Assembly (NCBI GenBank): GCA_026398815.1 | Contig: JAPLSA010000014.1 | Coordinates: 124,001 to 188,000, forward strand | Source of the DNA: Gammaproteobacteria bacterium | GTDB taxonomy: Bacteria > Pseudomonadota > Gammaproteobacteria > Nevskiales > Nevskiaceae | Reading direction: 5' to 3' | DNA length: 64,000 nt | In this document: positions 54,443-63,816 of the stretch, in pieces | Numbering within the stretch: the first letter of the stretch is position 1 | Layout: each line of letters begins with the position of its first letter | Position numbers and translations under genes: made by a program | Notes under the pieces: model-generated | Seen by the model: only the letters and a program-made list of their open reading frames with translations | Databases searched by the model: none | Told to the model about the DNA's origin: nothing

Positions 54443-55798
54443 TCAGGCCGCTTTCGCCGCGGCACGCCGGGCGCGGTGCATGCGCCAGGCCTTCTTGTAC
54501 TCGTCGGTCAGATAGCCGACGAAGGCCCCGAACACGCCGAGCCTGAAGTTCGGCTTCAGGCCATCGGCGAGCCGCATCACCTGCAGGTAGTACCAGCCCT
54601 GCTGGCCGAACACGTTGACCAGGCGGAACAGGTGCACCTTGGTGGTTGGCGCGAAGATGCCGGGACCGAGCTGCATGTTCTTCTCGTAGCGCGGTAGTTC
54701 GCGGATCGCGCCATCGAGCAGACGCTTGGCCAGATCGGTTTCGCCGCACAGCGGCCGGCCGAGGCCGACGACATCGCAGTCGCCGCTGGCCAGCGCCTCG
54801 TCCATGCCGTCACGGGTGCGAAAACCCCCGGTGACCAGCATCGGCATCTTCGCGACCCGGCGGATCGCGGTCGCGTACTCGAGGAAGTAGGCCTCGCGCT
54901 TCTTCGTGCTTTCCAGCTGCTTCTGCGGTTCGGCCTGATCCGGGCCGCGATAGCCGGCGACGTCCTTGGCCTTTCCCTCGTAGCCGAGCAGACGCGGCTG
55001 CTCGTAGCTGCCGCCGGAAACTTCGAGCAGGTCGATGCCGGCCTCGTTCAGCCATTCGACGACCTGCAGGCATTCCTCGTTGGTGAAGCCGCCTTTCTGG
55101 AAATCGGCCGAGTTCAGCTTCACCGAGATCGGGAAGTCGGGCCCGACCGCCTTGCGCGTCGCCTTGATCGTTTCCAGCAGCATCCGCGCCCGGTTCTCCA
55201 GGCTGCCGCCCCAGGCATCGGTGCGCAGATTGGTGACGCCGGACAGGAACGACGACAGGAGATAGCCATGGGCGCCGTGAATCTGCACGCCGGTGAAGCC
55301 AGCTTCGCGAGCGGTGGCGGCAACGCGGGCATAGCGCTGGATGAAATCGAGGATCTCGTCCTCGCGCAGCGCGCGCGGCTTTGCATAGTTGGCGAGCAGC
55401 TTGAGCTGCACGGCGCTCGGCGCCAGCGGCTCCATGGTCACGTACATCGGCGACTGTCGGCCGGCATGGCTGATCTGCATCCACAGGTGGTTGCCGCCGA
55501 CGGTGCCGGCCTTCGCCCAAGCCTTCAGCCGCCGCATCATCTCGGCATCGGCCGGCGCCGGGTCGATCGCGACATTGCCGGGCCGCTCCAGCACGCGGCG
55601 GTCGATCTGCACGTTGCCGGTGATCAGCAGGCCGCAGCCACCTTCCGACCATTGCCGGTACAGCACCTCATGGCGCGATGTCGGCCGAAGATGTTCGTCC
55701 GCCACGCCTTCGGTCATCGCGCTCTTGCACAGCCGGTTCGGCAGCACCGCACCGCAGGGAAGGACGAGAGCATCGGAAAGTTGCGGCATCTGCTGCAC
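54443..55798 (-). CDS. NADH:flavin oxidoreductase, old yellow enzyme family
   Basis: A 451-residue FMN enzyme. The TIM barrel has the motifs NRLCKSAMTEG near 21, QISHAGRQS near 108, the active-site region GVQIHGAHGYLLSSFLS near 171-187, TDAWGGSLENRARMLLE near 193 and the FMN phosphate site VGLGRPLCGE near 345. About 85 residues follow the barrel (from KVHLFRLVNVFGQQGWYYLQ), longer than most OYEs; they lack the cysteine cluster of dienoyl-CoA reductases. Reduction of an enone or enal is likely. It forms an operon with the Mpo1-like gene. Confidence 0.93.
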   Translation of the reverse strand: MQQMPQLSDALVLPCGAVLPNRLCKSAMTEGVADEHLRPTSRHEVLYRQWSEGGCGLLITGNVQIDRRVLERPGNVAIDPAPADAEMMRRLKAWAKAGTVGGNHLWMQISHAGRQSPMYVTMEPLAPSAVQLKLLANYAKPRALREDEILDFIQRYARVAATAREAGFTGVQIHGAHGYLLSSFLSGVTNLRTDAWGGSLENRARMLLETIKATRKAVGPDFPISVKLNSADFQKGGFTNEECLQVVEWLNEAGIDLLEVSGGSYEQPRLLGYEGKAKDVAGYRGPDQAEPQKQLESTKKREAYFLEYATAIRRVAKMPMLVTGGFRTRDGMDEALASGDCDVVGLGRPLCGETDLAKRLLDGAIRELPRYEKNMQLGPGIFAPTTKVHLFRLVNVFGQQGWYYLQVMRLADGLKPNFRLGVFGAFVGYLTDEYKKAWRMHRARRAAAKAA

Positions 55799-56588
55799 GG
55801 TCAGTCTCCTGGTGATTCAGCGCGAGTGAGCGGTCGTTCGAAATACTGGGCCGGCACGAAGCGCGTCGGCGGCCGTGAGACTAGACGGGAGCATCGCGCT
55901 GACGCCACGGCCAATGTTCGTCAGCTGCATCGACCCGACGAATCGAAATGGCGCGCAGCCGCTGTCGGGCCCAGTCCTGAATCGTGATCATCCCGGAATC
56001 GGGCAGCGTGCGATGCGCCGAGGGCCGATTCCCGCGCAGCCGAGGTCACCTGACAGCCCTGCGAAATCGCGGCAAACCACAGATTTCGCCTGTTCTGCCG
56101 CCGCCTTCACGCCGTCGCAACGCAGCAGATATATCTTAAAGATCAATTTCTTGTGAACGACCTGAGCTGAGCGTCAAATGGCTTGATCGTCGGTGTGGTA
56201 AAAAAAATCACTTGCCAGGTACGTTTTTTGCGTAGCCGCTAAGTAACTGTCGCAGAAAAGTAGATAAAAGCTGCTGTTGAATTTGAAGCATTTTTGACAC
56301 GCTGCTGTTCCGGAAACCGACGAGGCCAAGTTTTCGGGGTTCCCGAGGGCTGATTCTCTATCAAGTGGTTTGTTTTTACTTCTGGCCGCTTTCGTATATC
56401 GTCGCGACCGGCGCTACATCAAAAGTAACGCCTAAAAGGTTGTAGGGCTTGAGATTTACAGGGCAAACGCAGTCATCGGTACAAAAGAAGGCCGAGGCAC
56501 GCGAGAAAAAACCCTTGCCGCACGGGTGAGTTGCACGGCTGAGCAAGGGTTGCGGGGTTTATTCCAAAGCTGTCCTCTGGGGAACAAC
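55799..56588. other. 790-bp intergenic region, AT-rich in its second half
   Basis: No credible gene. The first half is ordinary high-GC sequence and should hold the promoter of the old yellow enzyme gene. From about 56100 to 56480 the sequence becomes markedly AT-rich for this genome (ATATATCTTAAAGATC, GGTAAAAAAAATCAC, TACGTTTTTTGCG), a common sign of an H-NS-like or MvaT-like bound regulatory region, or of imported DNA. A long leader for the lyase gene is likely; a hairpin at 56506-56551 lies near its end. Confidence 0.5.
56506..56551 (-). terminator. minus-strand terminator-like hairpin in the lyase leader
   Basis: AACCCTTGC (56510-56518) pairs with GCAAGGGTT (56543-56551) across a 24-base loop; on the minus strand the stem is followed by a TTTTT run (56506-56510). 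The loop is larger than usual. No minus-strand gene ends here, so it may block antisense reading, or act as a leader structure for the plus-strand gene. Confidence 0.4.
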
Positions 56589-57824
56589 ATGTTGGGTCTC
56601 AAAGCGATTCATTTCGCGACCGTCGCCGCGCTTTTCGTTTTTGGCGCCGCGGAAGCCGCCACACCAAGCTGCAGCAATTCCGATATCCAGTGCATTTCCG
56701 GGGTCGATCCCGGCAGCCTGCAGACCAGCGGTACGCGGGCAACCGCCGCCGGCACGGGTCCGGGCCGCGTGATCCCGTCCAGGATTTCCGTTGATGTCGG
56801 CAGCTACCGAATCAACAACGGGGCGTTCACCTCGGCACCGGGCACCATCGCCAATGGCGACAAGGTCACGCTCCAGCTCACTGCCGCCAGCGCGTATGAC
56901 ACCGACATCGCCCAGACACTGAGCATCGAAGGACAACCGAACCGGGTGTTCCGGGTCATCACCCGCGAAGACGCCGCCGTCGTGGCGCCGCCGGAGGAGC
57001 CGGCCCCCGAGACACCCGATCCCGAAGTGGTACCGGCCCCATCGCCGGATCCGGTCACGCCGTCGCAGCCGGGCGCGACGGTAGAGGCGCCAGGAATCCG
57101 CTGGTCGCAGTACGGCAAGCTGACGCTTCCGGTTGACGAGGACGGCAAGCCGGGCGCCGATGAAATCGAGGCGGCCGATCTCGACAACTACTCGTCGAAG
57201 TACTGGTACCAGCCAACACCCGGCCAGCTCACGCGATCGGGTTACAGCGCGACGGGCGACGAGACCGTGTTCTGGACGCCGGTCAACGGCAACGGCATCA
57301 CGAAAACGGCTTCGACGCCGCGAACGGAAATGCGCGAACAGAAGAACCTCGGGAAAAGTCGGGGCAACTGGGGCCTGAGCGGGACCCATATCCAGACGGG
57401 TACGGTGGCCGTCACCGCCATCCCGACACCCATCAAGTCGAGCACCAAAACCTTCATCGTCTTCGCGCAGATCCACAGCGTCGACAACGCGCCGCCGATC
57501 AAGCTTTTCTTCCAGCGCTTGTCGAACGGCTCGACCGAAATCCTCTCCAACTACAACACCAAGCCGGTATCCGGCTCGTCCGTCAATTCGCCGGTGCGGG
57601 TACCGGTGCACGTTGGCGACAAGTTCAACTACGAGATCCGGATGGTCAACGGCATCGTCACGACAATGGTCAACGGCAAGGTGCTCGACACCCAGAACCT
57701 GAACAAGGCCTGGAAAGGCGCCGAGTTCTTCTTCAAGGCCGGCAGCTATCTCGGCAACAACGACCAGACTGCACGCGGCTACGGCGAAGTGGCGTACTCC
57801 AGCATCGAGGTCACGCACCAGTAA
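56589..57824 (+). CDS. secreted polysaccharide lyase, PL7 alginate-lyase-like
   Basis: A 411-residue secreted protein. Residues 1-23 are a Sec signal peptide ending AAEA. A beta-rich N-terminal segment (about 30-135) is joined by a Pro/Glu-rich linker (about 137-170) to the lyase domain. This carries the three PL7 active-site strands in order: TPRTEMREQ near 250, FAQIHSVD near 296 and FFFKAGSYLGNN near 389 (usual form YFKAGxYxQ). In this family Arg, Gln/His and Tyr act in beta-elimination of alginate or similar uronans. The last Gln of the motif is replaced by Gly/Asn. The ATG at 56589 is preferred, with SD CTGGGGAA. Confidence 0.87.
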   Translation: MLGLKAIHFATVAALFVFGAAEAATPSCSNSDIQCISGVDPGSLQTSGTRATAAGTGPGRVIPSRISVDVGSYRINNGAFTSAPGTIANGDKVTLQLTAASAYDTDIAQTLSIEGQPNRVFRVITREDAAVVAPPEEPAPETPDPEVVPAPSPDPVTPSQPGATVEAPGIRWSQYGKLTLPVDEDGKPGADEIEAADLDNYSSKYWYQPTPGQLTRSGYSATGDETVFWTPVNGNGITKTASTPRTEMREQKNLGKSRGNWGLSGTHIQTGTVAVTAIPTPIKSSTKTFIVFAQIHSVDNAPPIKLFFQRLSNGSTEILSNYNTKPVSGSSVNSPVRVPVHVGDKFNYEIRMVNGIVTTMVNGKVLDTQNLNKAWKGAEFFFKAGSYLGNNDQTARGYGEVAYSSIEVTHQ

Positions 57825-57834
57825 GGCCGGGCTT

Positions 57835-57865
57835 GCCTGCGGGTGCCGCGATGCGGCCCCGCAGG
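57835..57865. terminator. strong hairpin between convergent lyase and mutM genes
   Basis: GCCTGCGGG-T-GCCGC pairs with GCGGCCCCGCAGGC (14 bp with one bulged T) around a GAT loop. No T-tract on either side, so it is probably a bidirectional or Rho-assisted stop. Confidence 0.5.
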
Positions 57866-57879
57866 CGGGCGGTGATGCT

Positions 57880-58698
57880 TCAGCGCTGGCAGCCCGGACA
57901 CCAGCAACTGGCCCGGTTGCCGAGACGCAGGCCCTTGATCGTGCTGCCGCAGATGCGGCACGGCTGACCCTCGCGGCCGTAGACATAAAGGTCCTGCTGG
58001 AAGTAGCCCGATGCACCATCGGCGCCGGCGAAGTCGCGCAAGGTCGTGCCGCCCTGGCTGATCGCCTCGTTCAGCACGGCACGGATGGCGTCGGCCAGTC
58101 GCGCATATTCGGCCTGGTTGACCCGGCCAGCGGCACGCGTCGGGCGGATGCCGGCCCGGAACAGCGATTCGGCGGCGTAGATGTTGCCCGCGCCGACCAC
58201 GACCTGGCCGTCCATCACGAAGCTCTTGACCGCAACCTTCTTGCCGCGTGAGCGCGCGTACAGATAGGCGCCGCTGAATGCGTCCGACAGCGGCTCCGGC
58301 CCCAGCGCGTCGATCAGCAGGTGGCCGGGCTCGTGGCGAGGCCAGGGCAGCACGGCGCCGAAGCGACGGGGGTCGTGGTAGCGCAGCAGGCGGCCGTCAT
58401 CGAGCAGCAGGTCAACGTGATCGTGCTTGATCACCGGATGCCCGGCATCCAGCACCAGCACCCGGCCGGTCATGCCGAGATGAACGATCAGCCGGTCACC
58501 TCCGGCCAGGCCGAAGATCAGGTACTTGCCGCGACGACGCACCGCTTCGATGGTCTGGCCACGAGCGAAATCAGCGAAGTCGGCCGGCACCGGCCAGCGC
58601 AGCCGGGCGTCACGAACGATCACCTCGGTAATGCGCCGTCCGAGCACGTGCGGCTCGACGCCGCGCCGGACAGTTTCGACTTCCGGCAGTTCAGGCAT
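57880..58698 (-). CDS. mutM: formamidopyrimidine-DNA glycosylase
   Basis: A 272-residue MutM/Fpg, which removes 8-oxoguanine from DNA. The N-terminal PELPEVETVRRG carries the catalytic proline; VVGAGNIYAAESLFRAGIRP is the conserved helix-two-turn-helix; the C-terminal zinc finger is complete (CRICGS...CWCPGC). It follows the DUF4340 gene by 48 bp on the same strand and converges with the lyase gene. Confidence 0.98.
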   Translation of the reverse strand: MPELPEVETVRRGVEPHVLGRRITEVIVRDARLRWPVPADFADFARGQTIEAVRRRGKYLIFGLAGGDRLIVHLGMTGRVLVLDAGHPVIKHDHVDLLLDDGRLLRYHDPRRFGAVLPWPRHEPGHLLIDALGPEPLSDAFSGAYLYARSRGKKVAVKSFVMDGQVVVGAGNIYAAESLFRAGIRPTRAAGRVNQAEYARLADAIRAVLNEAISQGGTTLRDFAGADGASGYFQQDLYVYGREGQPCRICGSTIKGLRLGNRASCWCPGCQR

Positions 58699-58746
58699 TG
58701 CTGGCGGCCTGTCGATGCGGCTGTCCTGCCGTAGCTGGCCTGCGAA

Positions 58747-59673
58747 TCATTGCGCAGCACCAGCGGGAGCGCGCGCGGCAGCTGTCGCCGGCCACTTCAG
58801 CAGCCGGTCGGCGTCGGCCGGCGACAACTGATAGCTGATCGGCACGTCGAGCCGCTGCAGGAAACGGGCGCCGGCCTTGTCGACGATCCGGTAGGCCAGC
58901 GGCTCGCCATGGCCGAGGGTCACCGTGACGTCGGCTGCCGCGTTGCCGGCTGCGGCCATGTCGATCATCGGCGGCAGGGTCGCGACCGCGCCGACCTCAT
59001 GCCAGGCGCGGATTCGCTGTTCCAGCTCCGCCTGACGGTCTGCAGACGCGGCGGGAATCGTCGTCCACGCGTCCGCTGCCACCGGGTCGCGCGACACGAT
59101 CAGCCCGGGCAGCGCCAGTCGGGTGATGACGGCGTCGAACGGCAGCAAGGCCTTGTTGACCAGATCGGTGAAATCGTCGTCGAAAGGCTCGGCGGGAAAA
59201 TCGTCGACCAGCTGGATGCGGGCATCACCGGGTGGGCCGATGCGCTCGACATAGCGGCTGTGCTTCAGCGGCTCGGTAGCGCCGATGGCGATCACGGTGT
59301 CGTCGAACTGGATCGTGGCCAGCGGCGGATCGAGACCGAGTTCGGCGCGCTTGACAGTGGCGGGATCGAGACTGCCGCGGGTTTCGCGGGTGGCCAGCGC
59401 CAGCAGGTCGGCAATCGGCAGCAGGTCCGCAGCCAGCACCACCGGCGCCTTCATCTGCCAGCCGCTCGCGGCTTTCTCCAGCACGATGTCGGTGCTGTCC
59501 GGGTGATGCAGACGAATGCGACGGATGGCATTCGGATCCAGCGTCGTCAGCGGCGGCTGGCGTTCGATGGCTTTGGCGATGCTGATCTGTTCGGCGTGCT
59601 CGTCGATCGCCAGCCAGCCGAACAGGCCGGCGGCGGTCAGCAGCAGCACCAGGTTCAGCGTCGACAGCTTCAT
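58747..59673 (-). CDS. DUF4340 periplasmic protein, last gene of the Gld-like ABC operon
   Basis: A 308-residue protein with an N-terminal membrane anchor (LNLVLLLTAAGLFGWLAID) and a DUF4340-like extracytoplasmic part (IRRIRLHHPDSTDIVLEKAASGWQM, APVVLAADLLPIADLLALA). It always tends to follow gldA/gldF/gldG-type genes in Proteobacteria, as here (nine bases after the GldG-like gene). Its role is unknown; it probably works with the exporter in the envelope. Confidence 0.9.
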   Translation of the reverse strand: MKLSTLNLVLLLTAAGLFGWLAIDEHAEQISIAKAIERQPPLTTLDPNAIRRIRLHHPDSTDIVLEKAASGWQMKAPVVLAADLLPIADLLALATRETRGSLDPATVKRAELGLDPPLATIQFDDTVIAIGATEPLKHSRYVERIGPPGDARIQLVDDFPAEPFDDDFTDLVNKALLPFDAVITRLALPGLIVSRDPVAADAWTTIPAASADRQAELEQRIRAWHEVGAVATLPPMIDMAAAGNAAADVTVTLGHGEPLAYRIVDKAGARFLQRLDVPISYQLSPADADRLLKWPATAAARAPAGAAQ

Positions 59674-59682
59674 GGTCGGGCC

Positions 59683-61068
59683 TCAGCGACGGCGGCGGAT
59701 CAGCCAGCGGCCGATCCCGATGCCGAACAACAGCAATGGAAGCCCGGCCGTGAAACCCGCGCCGTACAGCCACAGCGCCCACGGCGGCAGGTTCAGTGCG
59801 ACGTCGGGCGCCTTGGGGATCTCGATGTCGATCTGCGCGTCCCGGGACGACAGCCACTGGATCAGCGTGGTGGCGAACTGGCGGTTGCCGTAGCGCGACA
59901 GCATCAGATCGGACAGGAAGTCGCCATCACCGAACAGCGCCACGCGCTGCACGCGCTTCAGCCGCCCGCCGCTGGCCGGCAGCTCGCGGGTCATGGCGAG
60001 GCCGATGGTCAGCGGGCCTGGCAGATCGCCCGCGTCGGGGTCGAAGCGGACGGTGCCATCGAGCCGGCCGGTCTCCAGCCAGGCGTTGTCGTCGGTTTCA
60101 ACGATCGGCGTGTAGGTCCAGCCAGCCGCCGGGATCGCCGGATCGGGGCGCAAAGCCCGCGCCAGCGGATACGACGTGATGCTCCGGAAGCCCGGGATGA
60201 CGGGGTTCGGCGGGTAGTGGGTTGCGAAGAATTCGACCGGACTGCCGGCGCCGAGCTTGGCGTAGTCCGGCAGGATCACGGTGCCATCGAGCCACTGCAC
60301 GCCCAGCAGGCGGGCAATCTCGTCGAGGCCGGGCGGGTGGTCCGGATCGGCCAGCCAAAGCAGGTTGCCACCGGCTTCCAGGTATTCGCGTATGCGGACG
60401 ATTTCGGCATCAAGCAGCGTCTGCGTCGGCGTCGCGATCACCAGCGCAGAGGCGTTGTCCGGAATCTTCTGGCTGGCCACGAGATTCAGCGGCAGCACCT
60501 TCAGACCCTTGTCAGTCAATGCCTCCCGAAGCCGGGAGAGGTCGTACTGAGTTTCTTCGATCAGCACGTCGAGGCTGCGCTCGCCATGGCCCTGGAGAAA
60601 CAGCACGTAGCGCTGCTCGGCATCGGCGAGCCGCTGCAGCGCGGCACTGATCACCGGTTCGGACATCTGGGCAATCGATTCGTGACGGCCCTGGTATTCG
60701 AGCACCACTTCACCGGGCCGCTGCACGTTGTATTTGCGGGTACGGACCGGATCGGTACCCGGATCGATGAATTCGAGACGGACGCCTGCCTTCACGCGTT
60801 GATAGCGGGCGACGAAGGCGTCGATCTCCGGGCGCGTTTCGGCGCCCGGATAGTCGAACACCAGGAAACGGATCTCGTCCGGCATCTGCGCCAGTTGCTG
60901 CTGGCTGCCGGCGCTGAGGGTGTTGCGGTTGCCGGCGGTCCAGTCGAAGTCGCGCTTGTGCAGCGTCGAGACACGCGCCGCCAGCAGCACGACCACCACG
61001 ATCAGCACGCCGTTGAGCACGCGCTGCAGGCGACGGCGGGAAGAGGGCTTGCGCATCGAGTCAGCCAT
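59683..61068 (-). CDS. GldG-like ABC-associated protein
   Basis: A 461-residue protein with an N-terminal membrane segment (VLNGVLIVVVVLLAARV), a large extracytoplasmic domain of the ABC_transp_aux/GldG type (YVLFLQGHGERSL, ALVIATPTQTLLDAEIVRIREYLEAGGNLLWLADPDH) and a C-terminal membrane segment (WALWLYGAGFTAGLPLLLFGIGIG). Partner of the permease and ATPase genes directly upstream. In Flavobacteria GldG supports gliding; Proteobacterial sets do not confer gliding, and their substrate is unknown. Confidence 0.92.
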   Translation of the reverse strand: MADSMRKPSSRRRLQRVLNGVLIVVVVLLAARVSTLHKRDFDWTAGNRNTLSAGSQQQLAQMPDEIRFLVFDYPGAETRPEIDAFVARYQRVKAGVRLEFIDPGTDPVRTRKYNVQRPGEVVLEYQGRHESIAQMSEPVISAALQRLADAEQRYVLFLQGHGERSLDVLIEETQYDLSRLREALTDKGLKVLPLNLVASQKIPDNASALVIATPTQTLLDAEIVRIREYLEAGGNLLWLADPDHPPGLDEIARLLGVQWLDGTVILPDYAKLGAGSPVEFFATHYPPNPVIPGFRSITSYPLARALRPDPAIPAAGWTYTPIVETDDNAWLETGRLDGTVRFDPDAGDLPGPLTIGLAMTRELPASGGRLKRVQRVALFGDGDFLSDLMLSRYGNRQFATTLIQWLSSRDAQIDIEIPKAPDVALNLPPWALWLYGAGFTAGLPLLLFGIGIGRWLIRRRR

Positions 61069-61074
61069 CCGGTT

Positions 61075-61818
61075 TCAGCCGCGCTCGCTGTCGAGCCGCA
61101 GCACGGCCAGCCACAGGAACAGCGTGGTGAACAGCAGGTAGTAGGCGACATCGGCCGAACTGAAAATGCCGCGTCGCAGGTTCTCGAAATGGCTGGTCAG
61201 CGCCAGATAGCCGAGAACATCGCCGGTGATGCCGGGCCGGGTACCGAGCACTTGCATCAGCCAGAAGCTGAGCAGCAGGCCGAAGCTGCCGACTGCGGCG
61301 AGGACCGGTTCGCGGGTCAGCGTCGACACGAACAAACCGGCGGCGGCGAAGGCCAGGGTCAGCAGCAGCAGGCCGAGCAAGCCGGCCGCAATCCGGCCAA
61401 GATCGAGGTCACTGCCGACCAGCAGCATCAACGGCATTGCGGCAATCAGCGCCACCGTAACCAGCACGAACGAGGCGAGGCCCAGGAATTTGCCGAGCAC
61501 GATGTCGACCAGCGACGCTGGCGATGCCAGCAGCAGGCTCAGGCTGCCGGACCGACGTTCTTCGGCGAACACGCGCATGGTGAGCAGCGGCATCACCATC
61601 AGCAGCAGCAAGGTGGCGAAACCGTAAAGCCCGTTGCCGATGTAGTCGGCAAGCCCGGTGTAGTGCTCCTGTCGATCGGGAGACTGGGCGTATTCCAGTA
61701 GCAGCAGCAGGAACACGATGCCGAGAATGCCCTGGACGATCGCGAGCACCGTCCAGGCCAGCGGCGTTGCGAAGATGCGGCGCGTTTCGTTGCGGGCGAT
61801 GGCCAGGGTCACGGACAT
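61075..61818 (-). CDS. ABC-2-type permease (GldF-like)
   Basis: A 247-residue membrane protein with six predicted segments (for example WTVLAIVQGILGIVFLLLLL, FATLLLLMVMPLLTM, AAVGSFGLLLSFWLM) and the ABC-2 hallmark MRVFAEERRSGSLSLLLASPAS. The ATG at 61818 shares bases with the ATPase stop (TGATG), so the two are made together. Confidence 0.93.
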   Translation of the reverse strand: MSVTLAIARNETRRIFATPLAWTVLAIVQGILGIVFLLLLLEYAQSPDRQEHYTGLADYIGNGLYGFATLLLLMVMPLLTMRVFAEERRSGSLSLLLASPASLVDIVLGKFLGLASFVLVTVALIAAMPLMLLVGSDLDLGRIAAGLLGLLLLTLAFAAAGLFVSTLTREPVLAAVGSFGLLLSFWLMQVLGTRPGITGDVLGYLALTSHFENLRRGIFSSADVAYYLLFTTLFLWLAVLRLDSERG

Positions 61819-62783
61819 CAATGTCGGGTGCTCTCGGCAGATGTCGGCAGAGCGGTGCTGTCGCCGGCGGTCAGCGCCACGAAAGTGTCTTCGAGCGTGC
61901 GCAGTTCGGCATGCAGTTCAATCAGTCCCCAACCGCCGAGGACGGCGGCGTGCACGACAGCGGGGCGGGGGTCCTGACCCGCAGCGATGTGCAGGCGGAA
62001 CTGGTGCGTATCGAGGACGTCGACTTCGGTTACGCCATCGATCACGGCAAGCTTTTCGGGCGGAGCGTGACCGGTGAACCCGACGCGGAGGGTGGCGAAG
62101 GCGGGGCGCGATGCGGTGTCGAGATGTTCGCTGTGCACGATGCGGCCCCGGTGCATGATCACGACGCGGTTACAGACCGCCTGGATTTCCGGAAGGATGT
62201 GGCTCGACAGGATCACGCTGTGCTGGCTGGCGAGGCTCCGGATCAGTTTGCGTATCGCCATGATCTGGATCGGATCGAGGCCGACAGTGGGCTCGTCGAG
62301 GATCACGACAGCGGGCCTGTGAATGATGGCCTGGGCGATGCCGCAACGCTGCTGGAAGCCCTTGGACAGATTGCCGATCAGTCGCGTTGCGCAATCGTGG
62401 AGTTCGCAAGCCGTCATCGCATCGTCGATCGCCCGCTTGCGGGCAGCGCCCGGGATGCCGTGCAACTGCGCACAGAATTGCAGGTATTCGATGATGGTCA
62501 GTTCCGGATAGATCGGCGGCAGCTCGGGCAGGTAACCCAGATGCCGCTTGGCCGTCGTCGGGGCGTCGGCGAGGCCTATGCCCTTAATCATGACGGAGCC
62601 CGTCGTCGGAGCAAGCAGGCCGGCGAGCATCTTCAGCGTCGTCGACTTGCCGGCACCGTTCGGGCCGAGCAGGCCAAGTACCTCACCCTGCCGCAACTGC
62701 AGGTTCACGTCGTGAGCCGCATGGCGCGCCCCATATTGCAGGCTCAATCCTTGGGCTTCGAGAAGGACGACGGGGTCGGTCAT
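61818..62783 (-). CDS. ABC transporter ATP-binding protein (GldA-like)
   Basis: A 321-residue ATPase with Walker A GPNGAGKST near residues 40-48, signature LSKGFQQR near 138, Walker B AVVILDEPTVGLD near 157 and the H-loop SSHIL near 194. About 85 residues follow the nucleotide-binding domain, typical for ABC-2 exporters of the NatA/GldA type. First gene of the four-gene operon; its promoter must lie in the roughly 100-bp gap before 62889. Confidence 0.95.
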   Translation of the reverse strand: MTDPVVLLEAQGLSLQYGARHAAHDVNLQLRQGEVLGLLGPNGAGKSTTLKMLAGLLAPTTGSVMIKGIGLADAPTTAKRHLGYLPELPPIYPELTIIEYLQFCAQLHGIPGAARKRAIDDAMTACELHDCATRLIGNLSKGFQQRCGIAQAIIHRPAVVILDEPTVGLDPIQIMAIRKLIRSLASQHSVILSSHILPEIQAVCNRVVIMHRGRIVHSEHLDTASRPAFATLRVGFTGHAPPEKLAVIDGVTEVDVLDTHQFRLHIAAGQDPRPAVVHAAVLGGWGLIELHAELRTLEDTFVALTAGDSTALPTSAESTRH

Positions 62784-62888
62784 TTACGGGTATTGGTCAC
62801 GCCGTTCGAAGCTTTCTGTGAGTTTTCTGTGGCGAAGGAGGCGCGTGCTGCGTGCTTGATTCGGAGCCGCGATTGCAGGAACGCGGCT

Positions 62889-63767
62889 TCAATTGTAGAA
62901 GGCTGGCGCCCCCGGCGGACGACGCCGAAATCGGCGGTAGCTCCACCAGTACTGTCCCGGCAGCATTCGAACACAGCGTTCGATGCCGGCGTTCAGGGCC
63001 GTTGGCCCTTGGACCGGGTCAGCGATAGTCGGGGGTGCTTTAAGGACATGGAAGCGATATCCCCGAGTCCACGGTAATCGTTCGGCCACCACATACAGCA
63101 CCGGCGCGCCGGTACGGGCGGCAAGCTTTGTGACCAGATCCATCGTGTTGGCTGGAATGCCGAAAAGTGGGGCGAAGACCGTCCCGCTTGCTTCCGGCGG
63201 GTCGTGGTCGGGCAGGATGCCGACCATCTCGCCTGCCTTCAATGCAGATAGCAGGGCCTTCACGCCACGGCTCGTTGTCGGCACCGGTGTGATGGGCGCG
63301 CCACGGGCGCGGCCTTCCAGGATCAGTCGATCTGCCAGACCTTTCTGCGGTTTGTAGAGCACGGTCAGCGGTGCGACTTGCGCGCAGTAGAAGCTGGCGA
63401 GTTCCCATGCGCCCTGATGCGGCGTCAAGAGAATCACGCCTTTTCCGGCGGCCTGAGCTTGGCGGATGGTGTTCAGCTGGTCAGCGCTGGCGGCTATCCA
63501 CCGCCGACGGCGAGCAATTGGCCCAAACCAGATGGCGGGCGCTTCGACGATCGCATGCGCGCTGGCGACGAGACTGTCCTTCGCAATCTGCGCGCGATCC
63601 TCGGCGGATATTTCTGGCAGGCAGTGCGCCAGATGATGCTCCGTCGTCTGCTTGAGACGTGTAGGAAGCTTCGCCAACACAAGCCCGAGAAACGATCCCA
63701 ATGTTCGAATCATCGGCAACGGCAAGCAGCCGATCGTGCGAATGAAGATGTCGGGAAGTGTCGTCAT
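62889..63767 (-). CDS. LpxL/HtrB-family lysophospholipid/lipid A acyltransferase
   Basis: A 292-residue acyltransferase. The catalytic HQGAWE motif (Hx4E) is near residue 117, the VLYKPQKG stretch near 137, and ILPDHDPPEASGTVFAPLFG near 180-200 matches the conserved late motif of late-step lipid A acyltransferases. An N-terminal hydrophobic helix anchors it to the inner membrane. Whether it acylates lipid A or another lipid is uncertain. It is divergent from dtd. Confidence 0.92.
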   Translation of the reverse strand: MTTLPDIFIRTIGCLPLPMIRTLGSFLGLVLAKLPTRLKQTTEHHLAHCLPEISAEDRAQIAKDSLVASAHAIVEAPAIWFGPIARRRRWIAASADQLNTIRQAQAAGKGVILLTPHQGAWELASFYCAQVAPLTVLYKPQKGLADRLILEGRARGAPITPVPTTSRGVKALLSALKAGEMVGILPDHDPPEASGTVFAPLFGIPANTMDLVTKLAARTGAPVLYVVAERLPWTRGYRFHVLKAPPTIADPVQGPTALNAGIERCVRMLPGQYWWSYRRFRRRPPGAPAFYN

Positions 63768-63816
63768 CGTGGGATTATGACGACCTCATGCAAATGACGA
63801 CGGGACTCCGACAGCG

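Noticed and set aside
55875-56156. A 93-codon ORF upstream of the lyase
   Set aside because: No SD or domain, composition unlike host genes, ends in the AT-rich leader.
58750-61701. A 983-codon open frame on the plus strand
   Set aside because: It lies antisense to the DUF4340, GldG-like and permease genes, whose motifs are clear. Its translation is Gln/Arg/Gly/His-rich without domains, as expected from the complement of high-GC codons.
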